Assembly: GCA_018881555.1 (NCBI GenBank)
Contig: JACAXG010000237.1
Span: forward strand, 410,001 to 474,000
DNA: 64,000 nt
Source of the DNA: Amblyornis subalaris
Lineage: Eukaryota > Chordata > Aves > Passeriformes > Ptilonorhynchidae
Direction of reading: 5' to 3'
Below are positions 44,482-56,780 of the stretch, piece by piece. The first letter of the stretch is position 1; each line of letters begins with the position of its first letter. The translations under genes were made by a program, and so were the position numbers. The notes below the pieces were generated by a model. The model did no database searches. It saw nothing but the letters and a program-made list of their open reading frames with translations, and was not told the origin of the DNA.

Positions 44482-44690
44482 ACAGAATTATGGAATGGTT
44501 NGGGTGGGAANNGACCTTAAAGCCCATCCCATTCCACCNCTGCCATGGGCNGGGACACCTTCCACTGCCTCAGGTTGCTCCAAGCCCTGTCCAACCTGGC
44601 CTTGGACACTTCCAGGGATCCAGGGGCAGCCACAGCTTCTCTNGGATACTGTGCCAGGGCCTCACCACCCTCACACTCCAATCTCACCTT
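44482..44690 (-). mobile_element. CR1 LINE 3' end, type A
   Basis: AGAATTATGGAATGGTTNGG to GGGCCTCACCACCCTCACAC, with six single Ns. Confidence 0.94.
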
Positions 44691-45220
44691 TCCCACATCA
44701 CGGATTCTCCATCGCCTCATCCTCAGGACAAGGCAGAGCCTCAACCCACGGGCACCACGAGATCTGCACGTGCAGCACAACTGTGACATTCCTGAGCTCC
44801 TGAGAACTTTTGCCATCCAAATGGAACTGCCTTCTGAACACAGACACACTCCCTGAAGAGTGGAGCTCCCAGGCTTGGGGAAGTTTTTAAAGAAAACCCC
44901 CATTTTCTACATTCAGGCTACACAAAATTGGAGAAGCACATAAAAGCAGTGGTAGTGGAGCAGTTGTCTTCCCAAGGAATAGAAATGTTTCAGACACTTT
45001 AAAAAGGCTGCTTTGAGGAAAAATCACCTGATTCATGGAAAGGAAGATGACAAAACTGCACATTATTGTTCCTTTCAACAGAGGAGACAGTTGTGCACAG
45101 TAACACTCAATTACTGCACAATCTGACTTCTCTGAGCTTGCAACTCCTGAGTTACTCCACAAAGCTGGAAGGAACCCAGCCAGAACAGACTTCTCCAGCT
45201 CTGGGCAGGAGTTTGGACAG
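44691..45220. other. Unique DTNB intron sequence
   Basis: Nothing recognised. Confidence 0.4.
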
Positions 45221-45223
45221 GGG

Positions 45224-45355
45224 AAGAATCATTGGGGCTGGAAAATCCCTTCCAGACCATCGAGTCCAAGCAATCCCCACCTCGTCCCCAGCCCAGAGCA
45301 CTGAGTGCCACGTCCAGGCCTTCCCTGGACACCCCCAGGGGTGTTCAGATCTCCA
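45224..45355 (-). mobile_element. CR1 LINE 3' end, type B, shortened
   Basis: GAATCATTGGGGCTGGAAAA to GGACACCCCCAGGGGTG. Confidence 0.9.
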
Positions 45356-45506
45356 GAGATCCATCCCACCCGCAGGAGAACGATCCAGAGGAGCTCTCCA
45401 GAGGCAGCTCAGGAGTGAGGAGGAGCAGGCACAGCCCCTTCCAGCAGGGCCCTGACACTGCTGCACGTTTGGGGGTCCCACACTCCTAAAGGGACCCACG
45501 GCAGCA

Positions 45507-45542
45507 ACTGAGGGAGGGAGGGAGGGAGGGAGGGAGGGAAAA
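45507..45542 (+). repeat. (GGGA)n microsatellite
   Basis: About eight tetranucleotide units. Confidence 0.95.
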
Positions 45543-45639
45543 GTCATTCTGCTTCCAAATTGAGCCCCTGAGACTCCACTGACGTGTGAGGAGGAAAAAA
45601 GGTGTGGAGTCATCCTGGGGGAGAGCGGTGTGGGGTGGT

Positions 45640-46410
45640 GATGGAAACAACCACTAACTGCGCCCGAGGATTAATCATTAATTAACGATGCGGCTTGGGC
45701 TGCTGAGAGGGGAGAAAACCCTGGCTGGATTTCCAGGGCTGNTCATCTGGTGTTTAAAGCCGGGGCTGACACGGCAGGGAGGAAGTGTGAAAGCAACCCA
45801 GGGCTCCGGGGCTCTGCAGGACCTCAAACACCGCGGCTCGAGGCCGGGGCTGGCTGGGAACGCGGCGAGGAGGGAGCCAGCGCAGGCAGAATGTGGGCGA
45901 GGACAGAAAACTCGGGAAAATATTTAAATTCCTCGTGGCTTCCATCATTTCCTGGAACGCTTCCCCAATATTTTATGCAGTCCTCAAGGACTCCGGAGAC
46001 CGTGCTTGGGAAGTTGTGAGCTGGAGATGAGCGCTGCCAAGGCAGGTGTTGCTGCAGCCCAACCTGCTGCCAAAACAGCCCAGTCCTGTGCTGTGCCACN
46101 GAAAAGGCTGGGACGGGAGTGATTCCCACGGGAGCACGGGCTGTGGCTGCTCACACGTGCCCTGGGGCTGCCCTGGGCTGGAGATGACCCGGCCAGCACG
46201 AGCACGGAGCACGCGAGAGCTCCACGAAACGCCACTCGCAGGGCAGGGACAGGAGCTGCTGGGACGCGAAGAATCCTGTGAAAATCCTGCATTATTCATG
46301 AGGGACAAGTGCCCTGGCACCGGCAGCGCTGGCACGGGCGCCGGGAGCTGCGTGGGGACGTCACGGTGACGTCTGCTCCGGCTCCAGGAGTCAGGGCATG
46401 GAATAACAAA
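45640..46410. other. Unique intron with AT-rich motif clusters and CpG patch
   Basis: GGATTAATCATTAATTAACG near 45670 and AAAATATTTAAATTCC near 45917 are homeodomain- and forkhead-like. 46100-46380 is CpG-richer. A regulatory role is possible; no exon seen. Confidence 0.3.
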
Positions 46411-46593
46411 GGGTGACCCCCCTTGGGCTCGTTGTCATCAACTGAATCCGTGATCAGGCCTCAAATCCTCCCTTTTAGGGCTTTATGTGAGCACCAAAAT
46501 CTGCAGCAAGTCTGGTGGAGAGGCCACAGCGTGTTTGTGACACCTCCCGTAGCTGGGGCTCTGTTATTGCCATCGGGGTCTGGACACAGCTGC

Positions 46594-46785
46594 CACAGAA
46601 TCCCAGGATGGTTTCGATTGGAAAAGGGACCTTAAAGCCCGTCCAGTCCCACCATCATCCAGGCAGGGACACCTTCCACTACCCCAGGCTGCTCCAAGCC
46701 CTGTCCAACCTGGCCTTGGACACTCCCAGGGATGGGGCAGACACAGCTTCTCTGGGAACCTGTGCCAGGGCCTCCCCTCCCAGTG
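46594..46785 (-). mobile_element. CR1 LINE 3' end, type A
   Basis: CACAGAATCCCAGGATGGTT to GTGCCAGGGCCTCCCCTCC. Confidence 0.94.
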
Positions 46786-48500
46786 CTGGTGGCACTGGTG
46801 GCTTTCTGGCTGCAAGTGCCCAGGGCTGGCTCATGTCCAGCCTTTCATCCCCCAGGAGAGGGATGAGCACCAGCCTCACCCAGGAGCTGGGAACACAGGC
46901 TGTGTTCCTCCAGAGGCACTGGCATCACCACTGTGGGAAACATGGAAATTGCCGACTTCCACGGCCTCTGATGGTTCCCGTGCTTGTGCTGTGTCTGCAG
47001 TTGGACACTGCACCTCTTCATCCTGAGCCTCTCCCAGACTAAAGACCTAAATCCACAGTCACACTCCAGGTTGTTTTCAGCTGTGAAAATGGGCACAGAA
47101 GGCCAAACATTGCTCCCTCTTCCAGGTAAAATGGATTTAGACACACCNTGGGTGCTCTTCTCCCTGACTAAGGAGAAACAATGAGGGGCAACCTGCACTT
47201 CCCCAAGACNTGGACAGGGAATGGGCTGCACTGGGACCACACTACAGATGCTGCATGGGAGGGAGAAGGGCCTGGAAAGGGCCAGATCCATGTCCATCCT
47301 GAGCTCCTGCAATGCCCCAACCCCCGGGAACATCCCAGACACTGCAGGTGAGGCTCCTGTGCTCCAGGACAGGGATGGGAGCAAGGACAGAAGGAAACCT
47401 CTCTGGCCACGACGTCTCTCAGGAGAACATTGCTTTCATGAAGATAAAATGACAGAAAATGAACGAGGCACAGAGCCCTCGTGGTGGGTCCTGGGCAGCA
47501 GNGCTGAATCCATGGGCCTCCCTCTGCTGCTCCGGTCCCTGCTGTCCTTCCAAAGGAGGGAACCCTGCTCCGTGCTGGGATGTGCATCCACAACCACGGC
47601 ACTAAAAATGGAGCTTTAGGAAGATGGATCCCTCCCTGGCCACGGGCTGGTGTGATAAATACAGTCCTGACAGGATCAAGAAATGTGGATTTTACTCGTA
47701 ATAAACTTAAACCTAACCACTGAGTAATAAAACATGTGCATGGTTTGATTTCTAGACCTACATATTTTCTGTGAATAAAGTGGTTAAAACAGATTAAAAG
47801 GGAAATGAGGAGTTTGCTGAGCAGGGCACAGCACAACGAGGAGCACAGCTCAGGGAAAGCATCTCTCACTGCTGATGAAAACCCATCAGTTTCTGCAGAA
47901 CCGATCAAAATACACTTTTTAAACCTATTTCAGGAAGGCTGGGAATGAATATTAATTTTGGGGACTGAGAAGCCGGGCTGACATTCGTGGTTCTGTGGGT
48001 AGATGTGTCTGTGCCTCAGGCAGAGAGCGAGGGCTGGCAGTGCCCTTGACTCTCCTTTCCAGCCCCTCGCGGCCACGGGCTCACACGATTCCACGGGCAC
48101 GGAGCAGCTGGGACTGAGCAACGCTCCCGACTTTTCCGAAGTGTTGCCTACAAAACCCGGGGATTTGTCACCCTTTTTGTGCCACCCCTGGCTGTCAGCA
48201 GCAGCAGTCAGGGATGCAGATGAGCTGCCAGCGGGGCTCGTCACGCACGGGCACCGCGAACACCTCACAAAGGAACATCCCGGGATGATCCCGGCCCCTC
48301 CTCGCTGTTGCCTCCACAGGCAGGGCCTGCCCACGGAGCAGGGAAGCGTAAGGAGATGACACAGGCAGGAGGCAGCAGNGCTGCCTCGTCACGGTACAAA
48401 CCTCACCCTCCTCCTCCTCCTCCTCCTCCTCCTCCTCCCTGCTCAGCGCTGCCAGCGCTGCTCAGAGGCTCCACATGCACCCGGGACAGGCAGCATTCCC
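46786..48500. other. Unique DTNB intron sequence
   Basis: No CR1 and no exon recognised. A (CCT)n run lies at its right end. Confidence 0.4.
48408..48438 (+). repeat. (CCT)n microsatellite
   Basis: About ten uninterrupted trinucleotide units. Confidence 0.95.
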
Positions 48501-48504
48501 AGAG

Positions 48505-48722
48505 GAACCCCAGGATCACTGAGGCTGGGAAAGAGCTCCAGGATCATCGAGTCCAAGCTGTGACCCATCCCCACCTTGTCCCCAGCCCAGAGCACTGAGA
48601 GCCACGTCCAGGCCTTCCTTGGACACCTCCAGGGATGGGGACTCCAAACCTCCCTGGGCAGCCCTTGCCAATGCCTGACCACCCTTTCCATGGAGAAATT
48701 CCTCCTGATGTCCAAGCAGAAG
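48505..48722 (-). mobile_element. CR1 LINE 3' end, type B
   Basis: CCCAGGATCACTGAGGCTGG to AATTCCTCCTGATGTCCAAG. Confidence 0.94.
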
Positions 48723-49875
48723 AAGAAGAGAGGGTGACATTTACCCTCCAGCAGCGCCACGGGGCAGGCTGGCTCTTGGGATGGGGTTTGGCACCTCTGA
48801 GGAGGAACCTCCTCTGGTCCCCAGGACNGGTGGGACCCTGGGCTCCCTCTGCTCCTCGGCTCCAACACCACTCCCAGCTGTGGGCTTGGAAAAGGAGCAA
48901 TGGGAAGGATGCTCCTGGGGCTCAGCAGCCCCGGTGAGGGCAGGACCAGCCCCAGCTCCTCTCCCCAGAGCACAGACAGCACAGCTCCACACTCCAACCA
49001 AAGATCCCCCAGACTCACACCTTCGGGAAGAGGTGGAAGATTTACCAGAGCTGAGAGGAATGTGAGGAAGCAGGATCCACTCTGGATGCACAGGAGAAGT
49101 GCCAGCTGGCACNCGGATCTGAGGCGGAGGAACTGCTCTCCCCACTCCGCTGTGCCCCACGCCAAGGATCCCCCGTCCAGGCAGGGCTGCTCCGCGGCCC
49201 CACAGCTGCTGCAGGCGTGTTTCCAAGAGCCAGCTCCTCGTGTCCCAGCACAGCCCCTTTGATCTGTGGAAGGAGTGGCTCCCCGGCTAATTCGGAACAC
49301 ACGGACACGGAGCGTGACGCACGCCCGGAGCCTCTCCTGGCGCGTCGGGGTCCTTCTGTGGGCTGCGGAGAGCCCCCAGAGGAGGGGAGGGACCTGCAAG
49401 GCTTCATCCTGGCCCCGCCAGAGAGCCCAGGGAGCAGCCCGTGGCTCCTCTGCTCCTCCCTGGGCCGTTTCCCGATGGAAAGCCCCGACGGATCACTCGG
49501 CTGCTCGCTCAGGCTGCCGCACNGCCCCACGGCCCCGCTCAGACCCACGGCCGGGGAGGGGTCAGGGCTCTGGGAGGGGATTTGCTGCTGAGTGGGAGCA
49601 GCCAGGGCCCTGCAGACTCTGCTCCCTGTGATGATAACATGACCCGTTCCTCATATTTTCCATAGGAAAGGGAGAGCAGGGCCTGCTCTGGACACATCAG
49701 CTCGGAGCTGGAGACAGACCCACAGCAACACCAGGGCCTGAGCCTGGGACACCCACACTGCTTTGGGATTAAGCNTCAGGGAAAAAAGCTCTTTCTTCTT
49801 CAAAAGAAAAAAACCCACTGGGAATAAACCCTGTGGCTTAGCTCCTCTCAAAGCAACAGGCACTGCTGCTGGTGC
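48723..49875. other. Unique DTNB intron, partly GC-rich
   Basis: CpG denser at 49160-49570. No coding exon recognised. Confidence 0.35.
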
Positions 49876-49878
49876 CAG

Positions 49879-50270
49879 GTCACAGAATCATGGAATGGTC
49901 CGGGTGGGAAGGGACCCTAAAGCCCATCCAGTCCCACTCCTGCCATAGGCAGGGACACCTTCCACTATCCCAGGTTGTTCCCAGCCCTGTCCAATCTGGC
50001 CTTGGACACTTCCAGGGATCCAGGGGCAGCCACAGCTTTTCTGGGATGCTGTGCCAGGGCCTCCCCACCCTCACAGGGAGGAATTCCTTCCCAGTACCTA
50101 ACCTAGATTTCCCCTCTTTCAGTGGGAAGCCATTCCCTGTGTCCTGTCCCTCCAGTTCNTGAGGAACAGTCCCTCTCTGGCTTTACTGTCACCCCTCGGA
50201 CACTGGAAGGGGCTGTGGGGTGTCCACACAACCTTCTCTTCTCCAGGCTGAGCAGCCCCAACTCTCCCAG
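49879..50270 (-). mobile_element. CR1 LINE 3' end, type A, long copy
   Basis: CACAGAATCATGGAATGGTCC to CTTCTCCAGGCTGAGCAGCCCC. Confidence 0.95.
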
Positions 50271-51090
50271 CCTGAAGTCCCTGCAAGAAGCATCCCTTGG
50301 GCCACAAAGGACCAGGAGATGCCCAGAGGGGCGCACAGAAGGATCTGGGAGGTGCAGGCAACATCTGCCCCTTCGTGTCTGACACCACAGGCAGAGAAGG
50401 GAAGTTTCCTGGATTCCCTGCTCCCTCCTCTCTCTGGTTCCCAGAGCCAGCAGCCCCCAGCAGGGATGTCAGGCTCACACCCCCCCCGGTGAACACCAGC
50501 TCCTTGGAGATCCACACTGTTCCCTTTATTCCCTGTTCTAGGGAAGCACAGTGCCTGCAGCACTGATGTTGCACCATCATTCCATGCTGCTCCAGAAGTC
50601 TCCTGCGGGCTGAGCAGCTGCCCTGAGAGCTCCCACGTCCCTGGGTGGCCTCAAGAGCAGGAGAATCCCTGTGGACAGAGGATCTTGGGCTGTTGTGGTC
50701 ACAGCCTTTAACCTGCCCTTGAGCACTTGGCTTCCTGTGGTACTGACACATCCAGGAGGGAGATGGGGATGGGATCAGACTCTGGCATCCTGCAGAGGGG
50801 CTGGGCTCCTCCCAGCTCCAGCCCTGTGGACGTGGGTGGCCTGCAGGCCGGCAGAGCAGCGTGGCTGAGCATCCCCCACAACATCCACCCTCCTCAGGGG
50901 CCCATGGGTGATGGCCAGTCTAAAATCCATCAATTCTCCCAATAACCTTCAGTCACCTCCTGCTTTTTAGAGCAGCCCAGAGACGGAGAGACCTTCTGGA
51001 CACCAAACCTGATCTCTTGTCACGTACACCCACATCAAGTCATTGCGCCATAATCCTGCCAGGAGCCTTGGCTGCCCTGGCAGGGAGCTG
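50271..51090. other. Unique DTNB intron sequence
   Basis: Nothing recognised. Confidence 0.4.
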
Positions 51091-51094
51091 GGCA

Positions 51095-51200
51095 GTTATT
51101 CCTGGCTGGGAGGGTGGGGAGGCCCTGGCACAGGCTCCCAGAGAAGCTGTGGCTGTCCCATCCCTGGGAGCATCCAAGGCCGGGTTGGAGCAACCAACCA
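51095..51200 (+). mobile_element. CR1 LINE fragment, type A
   Basis: GGGAGGGTGGGGAGGCCCTGG to CCGGGTTGGAGCAACC; ends at the left edge of the inverted duplication. Confidence 0.88.
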
Positions 51201-51450
51201 GGGTTTACAGAGCAGTGCTGGTATTGTATTTGTGATTTATCCTGTGATTTACTGCTGTAAATATCCCTCCAGTCCCGCCAGCCTGAGGCAGATGTGCTGA
51301 AATCCACCAAGAATCAAAATGTCGGAAAATAGAAAATCTTGGTATTTCAACTGGTGTGGTTTAGGGAAAGTGTCCAAGGCCAGGTTGGACGGGGCTTGGA
51401 GCAGCCTGGGATCGTGGAAGGTGTCCCTGCCATGGCAGGGGTGGGATGGG
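51201..51450 (+). repeat. Inverted duplication, left arm
   Basis: From GGGTTTACAGAG to the CR1 fragment at 51368-51475 (GTGTCCAAGGCCAGGTTGG..). Matches the reverse complement of the right arm at roughly 85-90% by eye, including an exact block around TACTGCTGTAAATATCCC. Confidence 0.9.
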
Positions 51451-51475
51451 ATGGGGTTTAGGGTGGGATCCCCTG
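51368..51475 (+). mobile_element. CR1 LINE fragment inside the left arm
   Basis: GTGTCCAAGGCCAGGTTGGAC to GGGATGGGGTTTAGGG, type A. Confidence 0.88.
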
Positions 51476-51887
51476 ATCCCGGCGTGGCCGCGTGGCCGTG
51501 CCCGGCAGAGCCCGGCGCTGATGCCTGTGAGCGCCCGGAGCACATCGTGGCACAGCCCCCTGACGGGAGGCAGAGCTGCTGGAATTCTGTGTCTGAGCTC
51601 ACCTGATGGGCTCGTTAGTGCTGTCAGACGCAGGATTAGGCTGCCAATGAGCTGGAGAGCGGCGGCTGCGGGCAGTGAACCTGTGCTGCTTCCAGACCAG
51701 CCCCGTGCTGGGGAGGGGCCGCGGGGGCAGGGGCTGCGCTGGGGTTCCAGCCCTGGGAGGCTGCTGGAGTTCTGAGCTTCTGTAAAGCACCCCCCTCGCC
51801 TCCACTTGGTGAGACTCAACAGAGGAAGGGTCAGAGAAAAGGAAACCAATATTCACCTGAGCAGGGTTCGCACGGAATCGTCCAGTG
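51476..51887. other. Spacer between inverted arms
   Basis: About 410 bp of GC-rich unique sequence with a CpG-dense stretch at 51480-51550. Confidence 0.6.
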
Positions 51888-52018
51888 ATGGAATGGTTTG
51901 GGTTGGAAAAGACCTTAAAGCCCATCCCATTCCACCCTCTAGCGCATCCCATTCCACACCTTCCACTAGCCCAGGCTGCTCCAGGCCCTGTCCAACCTGG
52001 CCTTGGACACCTTCCCTA
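51888..52018 (-). mobile_element. CR1 LINE fragment inside the right arm
   Basis: GATGGAATGGTTTGGGTTGG to GGCCTTGGACACCTTCCC, type A. A short CATCCCATTCCA duplication lies inside. Confidence 0.9.
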
Positions 52019-52180
52019 AACTACACCAGTTAAAATACTGAGATTTTCTATTTCTCAGCTGTTTTAATCATTTGTGGGTTTCAGCACATCTGGTTCAGGC
52101 TGGCAGGACTGGAGGGATATTTACAGCAGTAAATCACAGGCTAAATCACCAACACAATACAAGCACTTCTCTGTAAACCC
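51930..52180 (-). repeat. Inverted duplication, right arm
   Basis: Reverse-complement partner of the left arm; ends CTCTGTAAACCC at 52180, the exact complement of the left arm start. Confidence 0.9.
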
Positions 52181-52850
52181 AATTTGGATTACACGACGAT
52201 TTTGGTGGTTAGAACAACTTTCATTTCACGTTGATAAATAAAAACCCTGAGAGGTTTCAGGCTGAAAACATCACTAGAGGCCAAAGCTGCAGCTGGAACT
52301 GATCTTTCACACAGCCAGGCTCGCTGGTAGGACTATTTTGATCCAGCACTACGGATAAATTGGTTCCAGGTACAGGTTTTTCCCTTCCTGGAGCACAGTG
52401 CGGTATTTACACCGGTGTCTGACTGCGTGCAGTGTTTTGATTGTGTGATAGCAGGTTGTAAATCCGTGTTGTCGCAGTGCAGTAGCCACCAGTGCAGGAG
52501 GAAGCGATCGCTCTCGTGGCTGACACCACATCTGAGCCAGCAACATCCAACCCCATCATCTCCAGGGCCTTGAATCCATAGTATTCCTGTAATGCCAAAC
52601 AGCACCANGCCTGTGTTTCCTAGGCTGCTTCATCTCGCTTCTGGCCTGCTTCAAATCAGCTGTAAGCACAAACACCCCAAAAATCCCACGGTTAAAAGGT
52701 TTTAAAATCCTTCCAGGAAAGCCACAAATGGTCCCATTTTTCATGGAGCTCCACGGCCAGAGAGAAGACACCCAGACACCTCTGGCCAGTGCACGAGCAA
52801 GGGGCACAGGGATCTCTCTGTGCCACACCTGGGAGGCCTTCAAAGGATAA
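52181..52850. other. Unique DTNB intron sequence, unexplained block
   Basis: 52330-52610 is not CR1 and has moderate GC and scattered CpG, with a minus frame open for 90 codons. No family recognised. Confidence 0.3.
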
Positions 52851-52854
52851 TCAA

Positions 52855-53108
52855 ACCCTCAGGCTGCACCAGGGCAGGGTCAGGTTGGATATTGGGAACA
52901 ATTCCTTCATGGAAAGGGCTGTTCAGCCTTGGCACAGCTGCCCAGGGCAGTGGTGGAGTCCCCATCCCTGGAGGGATTTAACAGCCCTGTGGATGTGGCA
53001 CTTGGGGACAGGGGTCAGTGCTGGCCTTGGCAGTGCTGGGNATGGTTGGACTCGGTGATCTTAGAGGGCTTTTCCAGCCTCAGTGATTCTGTGACTCCAC
53101 GAATCAAT
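52855..53108 (+). mobile_element. CR1 LINE 3' end, type C
   Basis: CAGGTTGGATATTGGGAACA to CAGTGATTCTGTGACTCC. Confidence 0.95.
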
Positions 53109-53242
53109 CCCAGTGTGACAACAGCGAGGCAGACCCAAAATGCAAATCCTTTTGCAGGAGTCAGAGCTCTGCCAACTCCATCCTGCCGGCACCGGGGGGG
53201 ACACGGCTCAGACCCTGGGTCACAACACCGGCCTGGGCCCGG

Positions 53243-53610
53243 GTCACAGAACCATGGAATGCTTTGGGTGGGAAGGGACCTTAGAGCCCATCCAGTGCTA
53301 TCCCCTGCCATGGGCAGGGACACCTTGCACTATCCCAGGTCACTCCAAGACCCATCCAGCCTGGCCTTGGGCACTTCCAGGGATGAGGCAGCCACAGCTT
53401 CTCTGAGCAGCCTGTGCCAGGGCCTCCCCACCCTCCCAGGGAACAATTCCTTCCCAATATCTAAGCTAAATTTCCCCTCTTTCAGTCTAAACCCATCACT
53501 CCTTGTCCTGTCATTACAGTCCCTGATGAATTGTGCCTCTCTGGCTTCTTGTTGCCCCTTTGGGTCCTGGAAGGTGCTGTGAGGTCTCCACGGAACCTTC
53601 TCTCCTCCAG
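53243..53610 (-). mobile_element. CR1 LINE 3' end, type A, long copy
   Basis: GTCACAGAACCATGGAATGC to GGAACCTTCTCTCCTCCAG. Confidence 0.95.
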
Positions 53611-54435
53611 CCCTCACGTTTTCAGGGCACTGTGTTGACACTCAGGGGGCTGTGTCTCCCTGTAGCTCTTCCCTTTGCTCCAAGTTGAGTGCAGAAGTGG
53701 ATTTGTGGGCTGGGGAGGTAAAGAACAAACTGGAGAGGGGCCAAGAAAGCGCCAAAGAAACTACAAACTTCAAAAAGACAAAAGTTTACAACACAGTTAG
53801 TAAAAGAGTGATTTATGCTCAACAGGATTGCTTGGCTGTGTCAGGCCATACCTAAACCCTGCTGCTGCACAGGACATGCTTTAACAAGATGTTTCTGGGC
53901 TCCCTTTGAAAAAGACAACCCTTATAAAGAGAGGAGGTGGAAAAAGGGATCGTTCCTGACAGAGGAAAGGGCCAAACTGGAGCAATAAAGTCTGTGCAGC
54001 AGATGATGAACGCAGCCCCAAATTGCTGCCATCTGTTAGCAACCTTTGCCCAGTGAAATGAATTTCATGTGAGGTCAAGAAATCCCAAACTGCCATTTCC
54101 TCATTACTATTAATAAGGGCCAGGTGCCACATAAACCAACAGTGGATCCAGATGTCCTTCACGTGGCTTTGATTACCCTTCCAGGCTGGATAATGATCCC
54201 AGGGAAAGTATTGCAGATGCACCCAGAGAAACACGGTTGATATTAATTCCTCTGCAATTGAATTACTGGGCATTAAGAGCATCATTCACCCCAGCCCACG
54301 GGGCGGGCGCAGGTCAGCTCTGGGATGTTCTCCTGCACGGAGCGCTCCAGGATAGATCTGCCANCCCAATGTGCTGGATTTTCCATCACTGTGGATGGAA
54401 GGATTTTTGTGACCTTCTTCTGAAGTCNACAGAAA
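53611..54435. other. Unique DTNB intron sequence
   Basis: Lower GC; no family or exon recognised. Confidence 0.4.
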
Positions 54436-54439
54436 GGGA

Positions 54440-54595
54440 AGTTTTTGTGGCTGCTCCATCCCTGGAAGTGTCCAAGGCCAGGTTGGACAGGGCTTGGAGC
54501 AACCTGGGATAGTGGAAGGTGTGGAAGGGCATGGAACGGGATGACCTCCTTAAGGTCTTTTCCCACCCAAACCATCCTGGGATTTTATAATCCCA
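54440..54595 (+). mobile_element. CR1 LINE 3' end, type A
   Basis: TTTTTGTGGCTGCTCCATCC to CCAAACCATCCTGGGATTTT; the CCCATGGCAGGG segment is deleted. Confidence 0.92.
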
Positions 54596-55478
54596 TCTCC
54601 GAGTGGCAGCCAAGACACCAGCAATGGCTCTCCTTCGAATTTCGTCACCATCTTGGGGGATATTCCTGAGCACCTGCAGAAGTGTTGGTTTTCCCTGTCT
54701 CTGAAACGAACCCAATTCAGCATCAAACGGCGTGAAAACGCTCAGCGCTGGGGTTGGGTTGGGATTAAAATGCTGTGGAAAAGCTGCTCACATCCACTAT
54801 TTATGGCAGCAATCAGGTGTATTTGGGTGCCAAGCTGGTGCTGTGGGCCAGCAGAAGGGATCAGGAATTGCAGGGAATTAGCAAGTGCTGGATGGCATCC
54901 GAAGGAGGAGCACGTGCTGTCTGCGGTCCCTCCGGCTCCGTGACGTGCCGGAGCTCTTGCCTGCAGAGTGAGGACAGCCTTGTTTCAGAAGAGTCAGCAT
55001 GGCTATGAAATTCAGCAGNGAAGCAATAAATATTTCACATCCTGGACTCCACAAGGACGATCATTTAACCACTTGCAGCCCGTGCCCGAGGAAAATACGT
55101 CGGAGGAGACGATTCCAGAATGCTGTCGTCAGTCCTGCCAAACTCATCAGCAGCATCGCATCTCCCGGGGACTAAACAAACACCAAGGAGAATCAGATCT
55201 TGCCAAAACAAGNGCAGATCCTTGTAGAACATCTCTGCAGTCACTGCAGCCACCTCCCCACATGGGAACAGGCTCAGGGATATCCGTCCCCCAATGTGGC
55301 AGCAAACGGTTCCGTGGAAACGGGGACGGGAAATNAGAAACGCCACCAACACACCACGGCAAACCCTCGGGAGCAGGTGACAAAGGGCAGGAACACCCAC
55401 GGAGAGGGAGAGCATCTTCAGTAAAAACCCCACTCTGACCCTGCCAGTGAGGTCTTTAATGGTGGTCGATAAAATATC
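54596..55478. other. Unique DTNB intron sequence
   Basis: Nothing recognised. Confidence 0.4.
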
Positions 55479-55479
55479 C

Positions 55480-55605
55480 CAGGCCAGGTTGGACGGGGCT
55501 TGGAGCAACCTGGGATAGTGGAAGTGTCCCTGCCCATGGCAGGGGGTGGGACGGGATGAGCTTTGAGGTCCCTCCCAACCCAAACCAGTCTGGGATTTGC
55601 TGATT
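55480..55605 (+). mobile_element. CR1 LINE 3' end, type A
   Basis: GGCCAGGTTGGACGGGGCTTGG to CCAGTCTGGGATTTGCTG. Confidence 0.92.
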
Positions 55606-56425
55606 CCTGCAGGATAAACCTAAGCAGTGAATTCATGGCTCTAAATGTTCCCTGACTCTGCAGGGACGCTGCTCGTCGGCCCTTGGAACATTCCTGCTGC
55701 TCTGGGACATTCCTGCCGCTCTGCTCTGACACAAACCATCCTCTCCTCTCCTGGCTCCAAAGGGTCTGGACCTGCTGTGCCCCTGCTGTTCCACCCTCCC
55801 TCTCCCACCAGTGCTCATCCCTATTTTCTGCCAAGGAGCTTAAATGGCTGACACAAAATCCTCAGTCCTGGGAACGGCATCCAGCCCCTTCCAGATCAGA
55901 TCGGCATTTCCCAAAGATCTGGGCAAGTCAGTGATGCTGCAGCTACAGGGGCTTCTGGCTGCAGCTCTTTCCCAGGAATGCTGTGTTTAGCAGGACGGTG
56001 TCAGGGCCCAGATCCCGGATCCGCAGCCCCTCACAGGCTGCAGGGCCGGAGCTGCTGGCACAGCCCGGGAATGTTTGGGGCCGGCTTTGCTGCCACAGAC
56101 AGCTCATTGTGACACTGAGCCCTGCGCAGGCCACAGGCAGAGCTGGGGATTTGGAAACACTGAGAAACGGCTGAGGAGCCGAATTTCCCCCCAAGGGGAG
56201 TGGGGGAGCGAAGCTGTTGTTGGTAGCCTTGGCCCCAGACCCTGCTCTGGCCCCGTGGCCCCTGGGGCATCGCCTGCCTGGGCTGTCCTGGCCACGGGCA
56301 CAGGGACAGCTCAGCCCGGGCTGGTGGCCTGAGAGCTGCTCCAGGCACCTCCTCATCCAGGGGCAGTCCAGGCCTGGACACAGGATGTCTCTGGATGCTG
56401 GTGACAGCTTTGGCAGGATGTGGGA
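55606..56425. other. Unique DTNB intron sequence
   Basis: Nothing recognised. Confidence 0.4.
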
Positions 56426-56426
56426 T

Positions 56427-56780
56427 CACAGGAGGATGAAATGGCTGCAGTTGGAAAAGACCTTAAGTCCCATCTCATTCCACATTTCATTCCACACCTT
56501 CCACTATCCCAGGTTGCTCCAAGCCCTGTCCAGTCCAGCCTTGGACACTTCCAGGGATCCAAGGGCAGCCACAGCTTCTCTGGGAAATCTGTGCCAGGGC
56601 CTCACATCTTCACCATAACCAATTCCTTCCCAATATCCCATCTAACCCTGCCCTCTGGTAGTGGGCACCCATTCCCTGTGTCCTGTCCCTCCATCCCTTG
56701 TCCCAAGTCCCTCTCCAGCTCCCTGGGAGCCCCTTTAGGCACTGGGAGGGGCTCTAAAGGTGTCCCTGACCTTCCTGGGG
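56427..56780 (-). mobile_element. CR1 LINE 3' end, type A, long copy
   Basis: ATCACAGGAGGATGAAATGG to CTAAAGGTGTCCCTGACC; the CCCATGGCAGGG segment is deleted. Confidence 0.93.
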
